Source: Pseudomonas capsici
GTDB lineage: Bacteria; Pseudomonadota; Gammaproteobacteria; Pseudomonadales; Pseudomonadaceae
Assembly (NCBI RefSeq): GCF_017165765.1
Contig: NZ_JAFGZD010000006.1
Coordinates: 1-64,000 of the forward strand
Direction of reading: 5' to 3'
DNA: 64,000 bases
In this document: positions 45,437-55,210 of the stretch, piece by piece
Layout: the number at the start of each line of letters is the position of its first letter
How positions within the stretch are numbered: position 1 is the stretch's first letter
Notes under the pieces: generated by a model
What the model saw: only the letters and a program-made list of their open reading frames with translations
What the model was told of the DNA's origin: nothing
Databases searched by the model: none
Translations under genes and position numbers: made by a program

Positions 45437-47185
45437 ATGAGGATTGCCTGCTTGAGTCATCCGCCGCTATTCAGGATCGTGCTGTGCAACCTGGCCCTGC
45501 TGGGTTCGACATTCGTCAGTGCTCAGGACAACCCGGCCGACTTTGCCAGCCACACGCCCTTGAAACTCAATGGCGGCGGCCCCTGGTATCGCATCGAACT
45601 GCCGCTGACCGTGCAGCTCAACTCGCGCCAAAGCGCTCTGGGCGACTTGCGGGTCTTCAACAGCGAAGGCCAGGCCCAGGCGTATGCTCTGGCCTATGAC
45701 CCGGTTCAGTCCCGACAGGAGCCGACGCCGGTTTCGGTCAAATGGTTTCCGTTGTACAGCGCAGCAGACGCTCCCGACAGCGCGCCCCGAATCCGCGTTG
45801 AGCGCAGTGCCAGCGGCACGCTGGTCGAGGTGCAGCCGCAAGGTGCCATCGAAGCCGGCAACGAAGTGCTGCGCGGCTGGTTGCTGGACACCAGCGCCAT
45901 AAAGCAGCCACTGAAACAATTGATCCTGGACTGGAGTACCGGGCGTGAAGGCTTCCAGCGTTTCAGCATCGAGGCCAGCGATGATCTGCAGCACTGGCAA
46001 GTCTGGGGTGAGGGCCAGGTGGCGCGTCTGTCGTTTGCCAGCGATGTGGTGCAGCAGCGTCAGGTCAATCTGCCTGGCCGCACCGCACGTTATCTGCGCC
46101 TGTTGTGGAAGACGCCAGAGAGCGCGCCAACACTGACTGCGGCGCAACTGCTCATCGCCAGCAGTGACACACCGCAAGTGCCTCTCACCTGGTCACAACC
46201 GCTGGCAGGCAGCCTCGAAAAACCGGGCAGTTACCTCTGGCAATTGCCCGCCGCCCTGCCCGTCGAACGCCTCAAATTCGATATCGCCCAGGCCAACAGC
46301 CTGGCACCCGGCACCGTGTACGGGCGACCGGACAGCAAGAGCCCCTGGCAGACGCTTGGCAGCGGCCTGGTGTACCGTCTGACGCAAAATGGCCAGGACG
46401 TGACTCAGGATGAAATACAGGCATCCGGCACAATCGTGCGTCAGTTGAAACTTGAAGTGGATGAGCGTGGTGGCGGTCTGGGTAGCCAGCCACCTTCCCT
46501 GCGGTTTGCCGTGCGAGCGCCTCAGGTGGTATTTCTGGCACGCGGCAACGGCCCGTACTCACTGGCTATCGGCAACCCGACCGCCAGACCTGCCAACCTG
46601 CCCCTGGCCACCCTGATCCCGGATTACGACGCCCGGAAGATGAACAACCTGAGCAGCGCCGAACCGCTGAGCGAACCGGTCAGGCTGCCCCAGACAGCCG
46701 AAAGCAGCATCGACTGGAAACGTATTGGCTTGTGGGCCGTACTGGTATCGGGCGTGGTCCTGCTCGGCTGGATGGCCATGAGCACCTTGCGCGCTCCGTC
46801 CTCCGGGTCCCGGACCCACAGAATGAAATCAGGACATCCCGTCCAGTTCAGGAAAACCGCATCCGGCACCTATGAAACCTCCGACGGGCAGTACCAGATC
46901 GATCTTGAAGGACGACGGACAGGCCAGGTCGTGACCCTCAGGGTGAACGGCAAACCTGACTCATCGTTCTTCGCCTGGCCAGAACGATGTTTTGAAGAGG
47001 GAGGCCCGGAGGTTATCTGGACGCTGGGGGCTGCGCCTGAAACGGCCGACAGGCCGGTAGGCGACGAAACCTGTGGGACTCTCTTGCAGGCTTTCTTCCA
47101 GGCACTTCATGAATCGACAGGGCGAGTTGCGGTGGTCTTCGATCCCTCTATCGAGAATGTCGTTCTGGAGAGATGGGGACCTTAG
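45437..47185 (+). CDS. DUF3999-type exported/membrane-anchored protein with unusual C-terminal extension
   Basis: A 582-residue protein. A signal peptide (ending about FVSAQD) is followed by a large periplasmic region with beta-sandwich-like segments, for example FSIEASDDLQHWQVWGEG, a pattern common in DUF3999. One membrane helix, IGLWAVLVSGVVLLGWMAM, comes near residue 435. Proteins of this family normally end soon after that helix. Here about 120 more residues follow, predicted cytoplasmic, with several Trp and two Cys. I prefer ATG 45437; an alternative TTG at 45431 overlaps the DUF2339 stop. The two genes form a translationally coupled pair. Confidence 0.8.
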   Translation: MRIACLSHPPLFRIVLCNLALLGSTFVSAQDNPADFASHTPLKLNGGGPWYRIELPLTVQLNSRQSALGDLRVFNSEGQAQAYALAYDPVQSRQEPTPVSVKWFPLYSAADAPDSAPRIRVERSASGTLVEVQPQGAIEAGNEVLRGWLLDTSAIKQPLKQLILDWSTGREGFQRFSIEASDDLQHWQVWGEGQVARLSFASDVVQQRQVNLPGRTARYLRLLWKTPESAPTLTAAQLLIASSDTPQVPLTWSQPLAGSLEKPGSYLWQLPAALPVERLKFDIAQANSLAPGTVYGRPDSKSPWQTLGSGLVYRLTQNGQDVTQDEIQASGTIVRQLKLEVDERGGGLGSQPPSLRFAVRAPQVVFLARGNGPYSLAIGNPTARPANLPLATLIPDYDARKMNNLSSAEPLSEPVRLPQTAESSIDWKRIGLWAVLVSGVVLLGWMAMSTLRAPSSGSRTHRMKSGHPVQFRKTASGTYETSDGQYQIDLEGRRTGQVVTLRVNGKPDSSFFAWPERCFEEGGPEVIWTLGAAPETADRPVGDETCGTLLQAFFQALHESTGRVAVVFDPSIENVVLERWGP

Positions 47186-47281
47186 GCGCTGCCCACGACT
47201 GCACGCCGATTCGTGCTACAACGCCAAGGCACTTGCAGACCCCGACTATCGCGTTCCCATTTGCAGGAATGAAATCCGACA

Positions 47282-48016
47282 ATGAATAAATTCGCCGCCA
47301 TGGCGCTGCTGTTCTTCCCTCTGCTGGCCTCAGCCGACTGCACGGAGCAGTTGCAGAACTGGGCCAGGACCCTGAAGCCCGATCTGAAATTCGACAGCGA
47401 ACGCGCTGTATGCAAGGTCAATCCAGCCAATCCCGGACAGATACTGGCGGCCCTGCCCTTTGCCGAGACGGTGGATGAAGATGCTCAGGGTGACTATGGC
47501 CTTGGCGTGATCATGGCCGACGCTGCCAGTGGCCAGATCGTTGCCCGGCACTACCAGAGTGCTGCAATCACCTCGGACGCCATATCGTTTGAAAACCTCA
47601 GCCTGGATACCGCCCGCTATCAGCTGACGCCGCGTCTCAGAGCTTTCGGCGTACGGATCTCTTACGACGGCGCATCCAGAGTCAACCCTTTTGCCAGCAC
47701 GACCCTGAACCTCTATGTGCTCGACGGCGCAAAGTTGCGCCCGGTCATGAACACAGTGGAAGTCAGCAGAAGCAGCGGCGAATGGGATGGTATGTGCAAC
47801 GGCGACTTCACCCGGACACTGCGCACCCTGTCCATCGCAGAGAAACAAAGCCATGGCTTTGCCAGCCTGAATATCGAGGAAAAAGTCATCGACACGCAAA
47901 ACCGGCGCAAGGGTGAGGATTGCCAACGGACCGAAGGCAAACCTGTCAGCTCCAGACGCACCCTCGACTATGACGGCAGCCAATATGTCGTGCCCGGTGG
48001 CCTGTCATACCCGTAA
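47282..48016 (+). CDS. Secreted or periplasmic protein of unknown function
   Basis: A 244-residue protein with a signal peptide, MNKFAAMALLFFPLLASADC, probably cleaved after ASA. Five cysteines are seen: two close to the mature N terminus and three further on (MCNGD, DCQRT and others). The body looks beta-rich. It follows the DUF3999 gene by 96 bp on the same strand and may be read through from it. I do not recognise the family. After its stop there is a long non-coding, repeat-rich segment. Confidence 0.72.
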   Translation: MNKFAAMALLFFPLLASADCTEQLQNWARTLKPDLKFDSERAVCKVNPANPGQILAALPFAETVDEDAQGDYGLGVIMADAASGQIVARHYQSAAITSDAISFENLSLDTARYQLTPRLRAFGVRISYDGASRVNPFASTTLNLYVLDGAKLRPVMNTVEVSRSSGEWDGMCNGDFTRTLRTLSIAEKQSHGFASLNIEEKVIDTQNRRKGEDCQRTEGKPVSSRRTLDYDGSQYVVPGGLSYP

Positions 48017-48411
48017 TGAAGTCGCCAGCAAGCTGCCTCTGATCAAACAGACGCGTGGGGTAAAACGCGCTCCGGTGGACATATCCATTATCGGTATGGG
48101 CTGGTTATACCGGTTCCGCCTTTACGGCGGCTCCCTTTGTTTCGGCAAAGGGGGGAAACCATGGGCTCCGGTTCGGCCCCGGCATTGCTCCGTGGGTACG
48201 CGCCGAAGGGCCGTCCCTGGCCCTGCGGCGCTTGCTCGGCGTCCTGCCTTGCAACCCACTACGCAATACCTCCACTCGGCCTTCCCTTACGTCGCAATCG
48301 GCGGCGTCTGTGCCATCTCGGTTCATAAAAGCACAAGCAAAAGCAGAAAACTCTTTGCCGCAGTCGTGAGAGCACCGCAGAACGCGACGTTGGTGAAGGC
48401 TGAGTGGAGGC

Positions 48412-48495
48412 ACTGATCCGGTGGTAACTCTGCAAGGATGCAGAGTTAGCCGCACCGGGCCATGGATGACCCATTGCCGCGACCGCCGGATCAGT
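48412..48495. other. Cloverleaf-like block of nested inverted repeats
   Basis: ACTGATCCGGTGG (48412-48424) pairs with CCGCCGGATCAGT (48483-48495), one G-U pair. Immediately inside it, TAACTCTGCA-AGGA-TGCAGAGTTA (48425-48448) is a perfect 10-bp hairpin, and the region 48459-48479 can form a further imperfect stem (GGCCATGG with CCATTGCC). Confidence 0.6.
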
Positions 48496-48511
48496 GCCGG
48501 AGCGCAGGGAA

Positions 48512-48529
48512 CCCCGCCGTCAGGCGGGG
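48512..48529. terminator. GC-rich hairpin before the leftward lipoprotein stop
   Basis: CCCCGCC-GTCA-GGCGGGG is a perfect 7-bp GC stem with a 4-base loop, 80 bp beyond the stop of the yfa-operon lipoprotein. No T-run follows on either strand, so the terminator call is tentative. Confidence 0.45.
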
Positions 48530-48608
48530 CCGGCCCCTCAATCAGTAACCACACCGCACCTGTTTGCTGGGCGACAGCGCGCCGGGCGAACTCCCACCAC
48601 GTGATACA

Positions 48609-48998
48609 TCACGGCTGGAAGATCACCTTGACCGGTGTGTTCCGCTTGTAAGTCCAGGTTCGGGGTCCTTCAACCGGTTTGAAACCCGGATACCAGGCTC
48701 TGAGTTGAGTATCACTCGCCCATTCGAGTTGTAACAGGTCGAGTTTCGGAGGCTCGGGGGTCGTGATATCAAATTGTGCCCAGGGTTCCACAGCGGACTG
48801 GCACGCTGCCGATACACCCGCATCAAGAACGGAAACCTGTAGCTTTTCACCCCATGTTATGGAACCGCTCTCGGGACATCTGCGAACCTCGACATGATGC
48901 TTTCCATCTGGCGAAGGCAGACTGGAAACCAGTTCATTGGGACCACATGCCGCCAGGGCAAAGGACAGCAAAATCAGGCATGGAATCGTTTTCTGCAT
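48609..48998 (-). CDS. Small lipoprotein, last gene of the yfa-type operon
   Basis: A 129-residue protein with the lipoprotein signal MQKTIPCLILLSFALAAC, lipidated at Cys18. The mature part has a short N-terminal beta-like region (SPDGKHHVEVRRCPESGS), two further cysteines and a basic C terminus. It is not one of the named Yfa proteins I know. It starts 16 bp after the yfaQ-like stop on the same strand, so it is very probably co-transcribed, and the gene set suggests an envelope location. Function unknown. Confidence 0.75.
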   Translation of the reverse strand: MQKTIPCLILLSFALAACGPNELVSSLPSPDGKHHVEVRRCPESGSITWGEKLQVSVLDAGVSAACQSAVEPWAQFDITTPEPPKLDLLQLEWASDTQLRAWYPGFKPVEGPRTWTYKRNTPVKVIFQP

Positions 48999-49014
48999 GA
49001 CAGCACTCCGGGAT

Positions 49015-50634
49015 CTATTCCAGCAAAAGACGCCGGGCCAGACCTTCGATATAGGTTTCATCCTGGCCGACAGGGTGCGCTTCAAACGCCAGGTGAAGGT
49101 ATTCATGGGTAAGGTCGAGACGGTCCTGAAGTGACAGCACGCCACGCACGTAGATGCGCTTGCGCTCGCGGTCGACGTAAGGGTTGCCGAAAGCCAGCTG
49201 GCAGACGGTAAATGTGCCGACTTCGTTATAGCCCGCTTCGCTTTCGAGTCGTTGACGCCAGCCCCGGCGCTGATTCTGCAACCAGTCCTGGGCGGCCGGA
49301 AGCGGTCTGCAGGATGCGACCGGGTTGTCCCAGCGACTGAGGCTGGTGCGCGGATAAGCGTGCAACAGGATCGCGTCGTAACGCTGACCGGCTTCGGCCT
49401 GCTCCACAGCCTGCTGCCAGGAAAGCTTGTCGGAACCGGGTTGAGTGGAGTGGTAAGTGATGTTGCTACCCGCCAGTACCAGGTCGCTGGTCCAGGCGGC
49501 GATCTGACGGGCCTCCGCAGAGGCCGGGCGTGGGGCAACGCGCTGACGATTGCTGCTGTCGTCGATGGCCAGACACTCGCCGTTACGGCTGGCATTCTGC
49601 AGCAGGTAAGTGCGAATCGCGATGGCCAGGGCCTTGGCCGCTTCGGGAGGATTGGCCGAGGCTTCACGTTGCAGCACACGGGCGACATATTCCTCACGGT
49701 CCAGACGCGCGACCAGCTTGTCCTGCATCAGGAAGAGTTCGCCGTCGCTGTGTATATCCAGTTGATTGCCATTGGCAAACTCGACGCGATAATCCCCCAG
49801 CAAAGGCCCCGACTCCACAATACGGCCTGCCGCAAGAACGCGCGCCACCGGATAGCGTGAGAACAGATCCACTTCGACGCAACGCCCCGGCTCCGCGGGC
49901 CACCCGGCAGGCAGCACCGATGCGATGGCCTGGCCATAATTGCGCAGTACCGTCTGGCTGGTGCCCCGCCCTCTGGCCCAGACAGGCGTGCCATCCACCG
50001 TCCAGCCGGCGAACCCGCCCTGCCGCAACCCGCTGTCGCGCTCCTCGAACCAGCTCCAGGTTTTCACCCGCAATCGACCACCCAGTTCGCCCACGACATT
50101 ACCGTCAGCCGCGCTCAACACCACATCCAGCAATACTCGCCGCGCCTGATCCTGAGCAGGCAACACGGCCAGCATCCCGAGCAGTTCCGCGACAGGCACC
50201 TGTGTAGCGGGCTGCAACGACTGAAGGCCGAGCAACCATTGCGGGGCCTTGCGTGCTTGCCAGTACGAACGCCAGTCGGCTTCGGAAATGGCCAGGCGTT
50301 GCGGCTCGAAGTACAGGCCACAGGATTTCACCAAGGCCTGATCCCGCTCGACCTTGCCACCCGCCGTGCAGCAATACACCTCCTCTTTCGACTGGCCACG
50401 GCACTCATAGGCCGGTTCATGGGCACCGGTATCCACCAGCCATGCGTAGACAAAGAGTTTCCAGAGGCTGCCCAGATGCGTCTGCAAATCCGCAGGTAAA
50501 GGCTCTCGCGACAGCAGTCGGGTCTGGTTCAAAGACAGCAGTTCGCCCTTGAACCCAATCAGCACAGGGTCTTCCTGCGCTGTCGCCAGCGCAGGGAGCA
50601 AAAGCAGTACCAGCCATGACAGACGCCGGATCAT
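49015..50634 (-). CDS. yfaQ: YfaQ-like DUF2300 protein with SpoIID-like and HExxH regions
   Basis: A 539-residue exported protein (signal about residues 1-20, cleavage near ATA-QE). Three parts can be read. Residues 50-120 contain GSLWKLFVYAWL and VKSCGLYF, reminiscent of the SxxK and second motif of penicillin-binding folds. Residues 312-390 (EEYVARVLQREASANPPEAAKALAIAIRTY and later WTSDLVLAG) resemble the SpoIID/LytB peptidoglycan enzyme domain. The C terminus has HEYLH (510-514) with a downstream Glu, a zinc-peptidase signature. Start ATG 50634 is one base after the yfaS stop. E. coli yfaQ occurs in the same gene set; its function is not established. The domain readings are mine by eye. 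Confidence 0.82.
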   Translation of the reverse strand: MIRRLSWLVLLLLPALATAQEDPVLIGFKGELLSLNQTRLLSREPLPADLQTHLGSLWKLFVYAWLVDTGAHEPAYECRGQSKEEVYCCTAGGKVERDQALVKSCGLYFEPQRLAISEADWRSYWQARKAPQWLLGLQSLQPATQVPVAELLGMLAVLPAQDQARRVLLDVVLSAADGNVVGELGGRLRVKTWSWFEERDSGLRQGGFAGWTVDGTPVWARGRGTSQTVLRNYGQAIASVLPAGWPAEPGRCVEVDLFSRYPVARVLAAGRIVESGPLLGDYRVEFANGNQLDIHSDGELFLMQDKLVARLDREEYVARVLQREASANPPEAAKALAIAIRTYLLQNASRNGECLAIDDSSNRQRVAPRPASAEARQIAAWTSDLVLAGSNITYHSTQPGSDKLSWQQAVEQAEAGQRYDAILLHAYPRTSLSRWDNPVASCRPLPAAQDWLQNQRRGWRQRLESEAGYNEVGTFTVCQLAFGNPYVDRERKRIYVRGVLSLQDRLDLTHEYLHLAFEAHPVGQDETYIEGLARRLLLE

Positions 50635-50635
50635 C

Positions 50636-53600
50636 TCAGTCGACCTTGACCTGACCATAGGCAGGCTTTGTTTCCATAGCCTGATTCTGCGGCGCATAGA
50701 CCTGAGTGAAACGCACCGGCGGCAGCTTGAACTGGCCTTTTTGCGAGAAACGCACCAGATGGCGTACCCGCAATTCGCCGCTCAAGGCATCCACTGGAAT
50801 GGCGTAAGCCATTTGCCCCGGCTCAAAACGGGCCTTTTCCAGCGCCGTCGGTTCAGTGCCGACCTTGCCCTGCAACCTGATACCCCAGGTGGTGCGCTCG
50901 ACATCCGCGCCCGGTGGCAGTGGCACTTCGATCATGCCGTAGCGCAGCGGTTTGGCGGCTTTGCTGGTGACGATCACCTCGTCAAGATAAAGGCTGTCAC
51001 TGGACAAGGGCTTGCCATCGACCGCTTCGAGACTGAACTTGAACGCTTCGTCTCCCGGTACAAGGCGCGACAGGCGACGGGTGACGGTCACAGCCATCGG
51101 ATCGATTGCCGGCTGCCGGGTCTGATAGCTCAGCAAGGCCCGCAGCGGGCGTTCCTGGGTCCCGGACAACGACAATACCGCTGGCACGGGAGTAGCCCCC
51201 TGCCAGATCCAGTACATTTCACCGCTGTCGCCGTATCGTTTCTTCCAGCCTTCACCCGGTGCCAGAGCGATGGTAGGCGAAGCCTGCTCGATGCTGCGTT
51301 GCAACCAGCTCAAGGCCAGGGCGCGCTCCAGCGTCGATTGCTGTGGCAGCAGACGTTGCAGCAACGCATGGGCACGGCCCTGATCGAAGCCTTGCAGCGA
51401 CAGGTTCAAGGCTTCGACAAAGGGCTGGGAGCTGACAGCCAGACGTTGCTGGGCATCCGGAAGTTGACGGCTGAAAGCCTCCGGCAACGTCACTTTCGAC
51501 TGCCGGGCCAGGGAAGCGGTCAGTGCACGCGCTGCGGCCAGTCCCAATGCAGAATCCGGGGCGCTCATGACCATGCTGTCTTCACCACTGTCCAACAGGT
51601 TCGCCTGAGGCCCCTCACCGGCCTTCGCCAGATCATCCATCAAGCCACTGAGCAAGGTGTTGACCGGCAATTGCATTTGTCTGGCAAACGACAGGATCAG
51701 CGCCCGTTGCAGCAGAGGCGTGTTTCTGGCCTGTTTCGCATACACCTCCAGCACCCGTTGCCAATGCTCCGGCGGCAGATGCAGCTCCAGAGCCTTGCTG
51801 GCGTGCCAGTCGGCGTAATAGGCGTAGGCCGTCAGGAACGCATCCGGCTCAACGTCATAGCCCCACCATGTAAAGCTCGCCGAAGGACCGGCCATTTGCA
51901 CCAGCCGCAAACGGCTGTTCTGCATGATCAGGCGCAGACGGTCCCTGACCTGAGGATTCGACGACAGGATCGGATAGGCCATGCTCAGCGGCAACAGCCC
52001 GCTGGCCGTGTGCTCGACGCCGCCATAGGGGTAGCTCAGCAAATCGTCGAGAGCCGAACGGAACAGCGCTTGCGGGCTGTCGTCCAGACGCAGGCGGATA
52101 CCCGTTGCATCGCTCGGCAAGGCCAGCGGATTGTCGCCGCTGACGGCGTCCAGGCTCCGGTTTTGCGTCACCTGCCAGCCTTCCCCGGTCGCGGTCAGAT
52201 TCACGGCCAGTGCATCGGCGACTTTTCCGTCCTGAATCAGTTGCGCCGTCCACTCGCCACTGGCCAGTGCAAACCCTGGCAACGCAATGTAGTTGATGCC
52301 CTTGTTCAGGGTGACGGGCACACGCTGCCCGGTGCCGGCGTACTGCGTCACCAGTTCGGCCTTGATCGGTTTATCCGCCTGACTGAAAGCAAACACACCC
52401 AGATCAGGCTGGTCGCCTGTACGGAATCGGGTCGGGCCGCTCCATTTCAGGTAAAGCGGTTTTTCCGAACGTACAAACTGCTTTTTCTGCCCGACCTGAC
52501 CGTTCTGATCGATGGCGCGGGCCGTGATGCGCCAGCGGGTCAGCGAGTCCGGCATTTTGAAGGTAAAGCGCGTCTTGCCATTGGCGTCGGTCACCAGCTC
52601 GGGTTCCCATGCAGCGGTGTCGACGTCCTCACGTCTCGGCCGCTCCAGCACTTTCACCCCCCGCTCGCTGCGGTTGGCCTTGCCCGGCGCACTCGGACTG
52701 CCCGGCAATGCCACGTCGTAGCTGATGAACGACAGACTGGCACTGGTGCGCACGTTATTGCGGCGTGGGTGATAGAAGAACTGGTCGATGGTCGGTGCGA
52801 TTTCCGGTTGCAGCGCGTAGATCATTTCGTCCACCACACTGACCGTCAGATGTGCCGGGACCGGTTTGCCAGCGAAGTGTGTGGTCAGTTCCACCGAGAC
52901 GATATCACCCGGTTGGTAATCTTCCTTGTCCGTGGCAATGGCCACGTCTATCTGCGGCGCAACTACCTTGATACCCGCATTCTGGAAGCTGTACTGGCCG
53001 CCTTTGGTGTACAGGACCGAGAAGGTCAGGTTCGGCGCAAAGGCGTCCTTTACCGTAATCCGGGCCCGGTATTGGGTGTCGTTGAGTTTCTCCATCTTCA
53101 GCCAGTCGCCGCCCCTGGACAGCAAGGCTGTGGCCTCGACCTTGTCGCGCTCCAGAGACAGCAGCGCATCGCTGACCGGCTCGGGGAAAGTGATCAACGC
53201 CAGGGCTTCGTCGCCCACCTTGTACTCGGGCTTGTCGAAGATGATTTCCACGGTGCCCGGCACGGCCTTGACGCCGTCACCGGTCACGGAATGCCCGGTG
53301 GCGCCCAGCAGGCGGCCATGCTCATCCAGCAGGGTCAGGTTGTAGGTACCCGGACGCTCGAAGGTCAGGCTGAAATCCTTTGCTGTAACCGCGAGCTTGT
53401 CGCCGCCACTGGTCTGGTCTTCCAGACGAACCCACTTGTAGCTGCTCGGCGTCACGGACTTGAGCGGCTCGCTGCTGCCTTCATTCTGATAGCTGAACGC
53501 AACCTTCTCGCCCACGGCACTGAAACGCCGGGGCGCAGTGAGGCGGAAACTGGCCGCGCCGCGGTCGATAAGGATTTCCCGGGTGGTCTTGACCCGATAC

Positions 53601-55210
53601 GCCGCACCATCACTGGCGAACACGGTAAGCATGTAACGGCTGGGCTTGTCGGCAGCAGGCAGATCAAGGGGCGCATTGCCCTTGGCATCGGTGGTCAGTT
53701 CGGTGCTGGTCAGCTCCACCGGAAATTGCCCGAGGTATTGCAGCTCGTTATCGACCGTGGACAGTTGCTGGGCGCGCAGACTCAGGGTCACCTTGGCATT
53801 GGCCACCGGCTTGCCGTCCGGATACAGCAACACCAGATTGCCTTTTACCGGCTCGCCGGTGCCGTAGTCCTGTCTGGCCAGGTTCAGCGACACTTCAAAA
53901 TGCGGCTTGATGTATTCCGCCACCCGGAAGGCACTGCTGTAGGCCTGGTCCCTGTAGCTGAAACGCAATTCATAGCCGCCCGCCACGGCGTTATCCGGCA
54001 ACTGGAAACGCCCTTGGGCACCGGACACGGCGTCAAACTTCAATGGCAGCGATTGCAGTGCAGTTCCTGTGGCATCGAGCACCGTGACCTCCACATCGGC
54101 AGCGGTCGGCGCAACCGAATCACGGGCATTCTTGAACTCGCGACCGACGATCTTCAGCGACACCCAGTCCCCGGGCCGGTACATGGGCCGGTCGGTAAAG
54201 GCATAAAGCTTGGTGTCGTAGATTTCGCTGTCGTAATAGAAGTTTTCCGAAACGAAGACACCGCCCTCTTCGTCTTCACCGATCACGAACGAGCGCTCGG
54301 GGCTGACGTGTTTCAGTCTCAGCAAGCCATCGTTGTCGGTCGCCCCGCTGCTCATTACGCCCAGGCCATCGGTCCACAGCACATTGACCTTGGGTGCCGA
54401 ACTGCCGTCATGCTTGCGGGCGGCCCATACCAGAAGCTCGTCACCGGAAATCTTGCTCACTGCCACGGTATTGGAAACGAAGACCATGGTCGTGGCGCGG
54501 TACTTGCCGATCAGCGCCTCCACCAGATACAGGCCTGGCTTCAACTGGCCCAGCGGGATATAGACGTTGCCCGGCACCACAGTGACGAACTTGCTGGACG
54601 AACCGCTCAGATCCACGCCGGCCGGTGGCTGGATAGGTTTGGCTTCCCACAGCGGGTAACGGAACTGGCTGACAACCGGCAGGCCGGGGATCAGGGCGAA
54701 TTGGGGCTGAGACTCGAAAGGTGTCGGCGCAGCGATGGCGTTGCCCATCTTCAGTTCAGGCACTTCCTCGGTCACCTGCTTACGGGACTCGTAGGAAAAC
54801 GCTCTCTGCATCACGCGACGTGAGGTGCGGTACCAGTTGTCCCACAGATAAGCCAGGGTGTTGGACAAGCCTTCGCCCTTGAACTGGCCCTCACTGACCA
54901 CGCGGTGCAGGTTCTTCTGCCGCTTGAGGAAATCCAGCGGTTTTTCTATGCGATATACGCGAATGTCTGCGCCACCGTAAGGCTCCATGCGAAACCGGCG
55001 ATAGTCACGCCCCGGCGCTTCCAGGCGGACCAGCGCCTGTTCGTTGCTGGAAAAGCTGCTGTCCGCCAGCAGGAAAAAGCTTTCGCCGGACACCGGGCTA
55101 TAACCGCTGGGTGCAACGCTGTCTTCGGCGTGGGTACTGGCCACGGGGATCAGCAACGCCAGAAGCAATGAAATCAGAGAACAGATACGCGGCATGCGGG
55201 CACCGATCAT
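50636..55210 (-). CDS. yfaS: YfaS-like alpha-2-macroglobulin-family protein lacking the thioester
   Basis: A 1524-residue exported protein with a signal peptide ending [12 protein letters not shown]. It has many macroglobulin beta domains, including [20 protein letters not shown] and the conserved A2M region [16 protein letters not shown]. The thioester site of true macroglobulins, GCxEQ, reads YGGVEHT (near 52030), so the Cys and Gln are both absent and covalent trapping is not expected. This fits the YfaS type rather than the thioester type. ATG 55210 forms an ATGA overlap with the yfaT stop. In E. coli and relatives yfaS sits with yfaT, yfaQ, yfaP and yfaA, as here, suggesting one periplasmic complex. 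Confidence 0.92.
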   Translation of the reverse strand: MIGARMPRICSLISLLLALLIPVASTHAEDSVAPSGYSPVSGESFFLLADSSFSSNEQALVRLEAPGRDYRRFRMEPYGGADIRVYRIEKPLDFLKRQKNLHRVVSEGQFKGEGLSNTLAYLWDNWYRTSRRVMQRAFSYESRKQVTEEVPELKMGNAIAAPTPFESQPQFALIPGLPVVSQFRYPLWEAKPIQPPAGVDLSGSSSKFVTVVPGNVYIPLGQLKPGLYLVEALIGKYRATTMVFVSNTVAVSKISGDELLVWAARKHDGSSAPKVNVLWTDGLGVMSSGATDNDGLLRLKHVSPERSFVIGEDEEGGVFVSENFYYDSEIYDTKLYAFTDRPMYRPGDWVSLKIVGREFKNARDSVAPTAADVEVTVLDATGTALQSLPLKFDAVSGAQGRFQLPDNAVAGGYELRFSYRDQAYSSAFRVAEYIKPHFEVSLNLARQDYGTGEPVKGNLVLLYPDGKPVANAKVTLSLRAQQLSTVDNELQYLGQFPVELTSTELTTDAKGNAPLDLPAADKPSRYMLTVFASDGAAYRVKTTREILIDRGAASFRLTAPRRFSAVGEKVAFSYQNEGSSEPLKSVTPSSYKWVRLEDQTSGGDKLAVTAKDFSLTFERPGTYNLTLLDEHGRLLGATGHSVTGDGVKAVPGTVEIIFDKPEYKVGDEALALITFPEPVSDALLSLERDKVEATALLSRGGDWLKMEKLNDTQYRARITVKDAFAPNLTFSVLYTKGGQYSFQNAGIKVVAPQIDVAIATDKEDYQPGDIVSVELTTHFAGKPVPAHLTVSVVDEMIYALQPEIAPTIDQFFYHPRRNNVRTSASLSFISYDVALPGSPSAPGKANRSERGVKVLERPRREDVDTAAWEPELVTDANGKTRFTFKMPDSLTRWRITARAIDQNGQVGQKKQFVRSEKPLYLKWSGPTRFRTGDQPDLGVFAFSQADKPIKAELVTQYAGTGQRVPVTLNKGINYIALPGFALASGEWTAQLIQDGKVADALAVNLTATGEGWQVTQNRSLDAVSGDNPLALPSDATGIRLRLDDSPQALFRSALDDLLSYPYGGVEHTASGLLPLSMAYPILSSNPQVRDRLRLIMQNSRLRLVQMAGPSASFTWWGYDVEPDAFLTAYAYYADWHASKALELHLPPEHWQRVLEVYAKQARNTPLLQRALILSFARQMQLPVNTLLSGLMDDLAKAGEGPQANLLDSGEDSMVMSAPDSALGLAAARALTASLARQSKVTLPEAFSRQLPDAQQRLAVSSQPFVEALNLSLQGFDQGRAHALLQRLLPQQSTLERALALSWLQRSIEQASPTIALAPGEGWKKRYGDSGEMYWIWQGATPVPAVLSLSGTQERPLRALLSYQTRQPAIDPMAVTVTRRLSRLVPGDEAFKFSLEAVDGKPLSSDSLYLDEVIVTSKAAKPLRYGMIEVPLPPGADVERTTWGIRLQGKVGTEPTALEKARFEPGQMAYAIPVDALSGELRVRHLVRFSQKGQFKLPPVRFTQVYAPQNQAMETKPAYGQVKVD

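Larger units (their letters stand above)
48017..48608. repeat. Non-coding region rich in inverted repeats
   Basis: No credible gene is seen in these 590 bp. Clear hairpins are CCGCC-TTTAC-GGCGG (48116-48130) and CCCTTTG-TTTCGG-CAAAGGG (48133-48152). A multi-helix block covers 48412-48495, where a 13-bp outer stem encloses a perfect 10-bp hairpin and a further weaker one. CCCCGCC-GTCA-GGCGGGG lies at 48512-48529. The block could be a dispersed repeat, a structured RNA or a compound terminator between convergent genes. Confidence 0.65.

Noticed and set aside
47913..48416. 167-codon plus-strand frame running into the structured non-coding block
   Set aside because: It starts inside the upstream gene in another frame, has no ribosome site, and its translation is Arg/Pro-rich noise through hairpins.
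50549..54823. Plus-strand 1424-codon frame opposite yfaS
   Set aside because: The minus strand has the signal peptide, the A2M motif and operon overlaps. The plus frame has none and is a codon-bias shadow.
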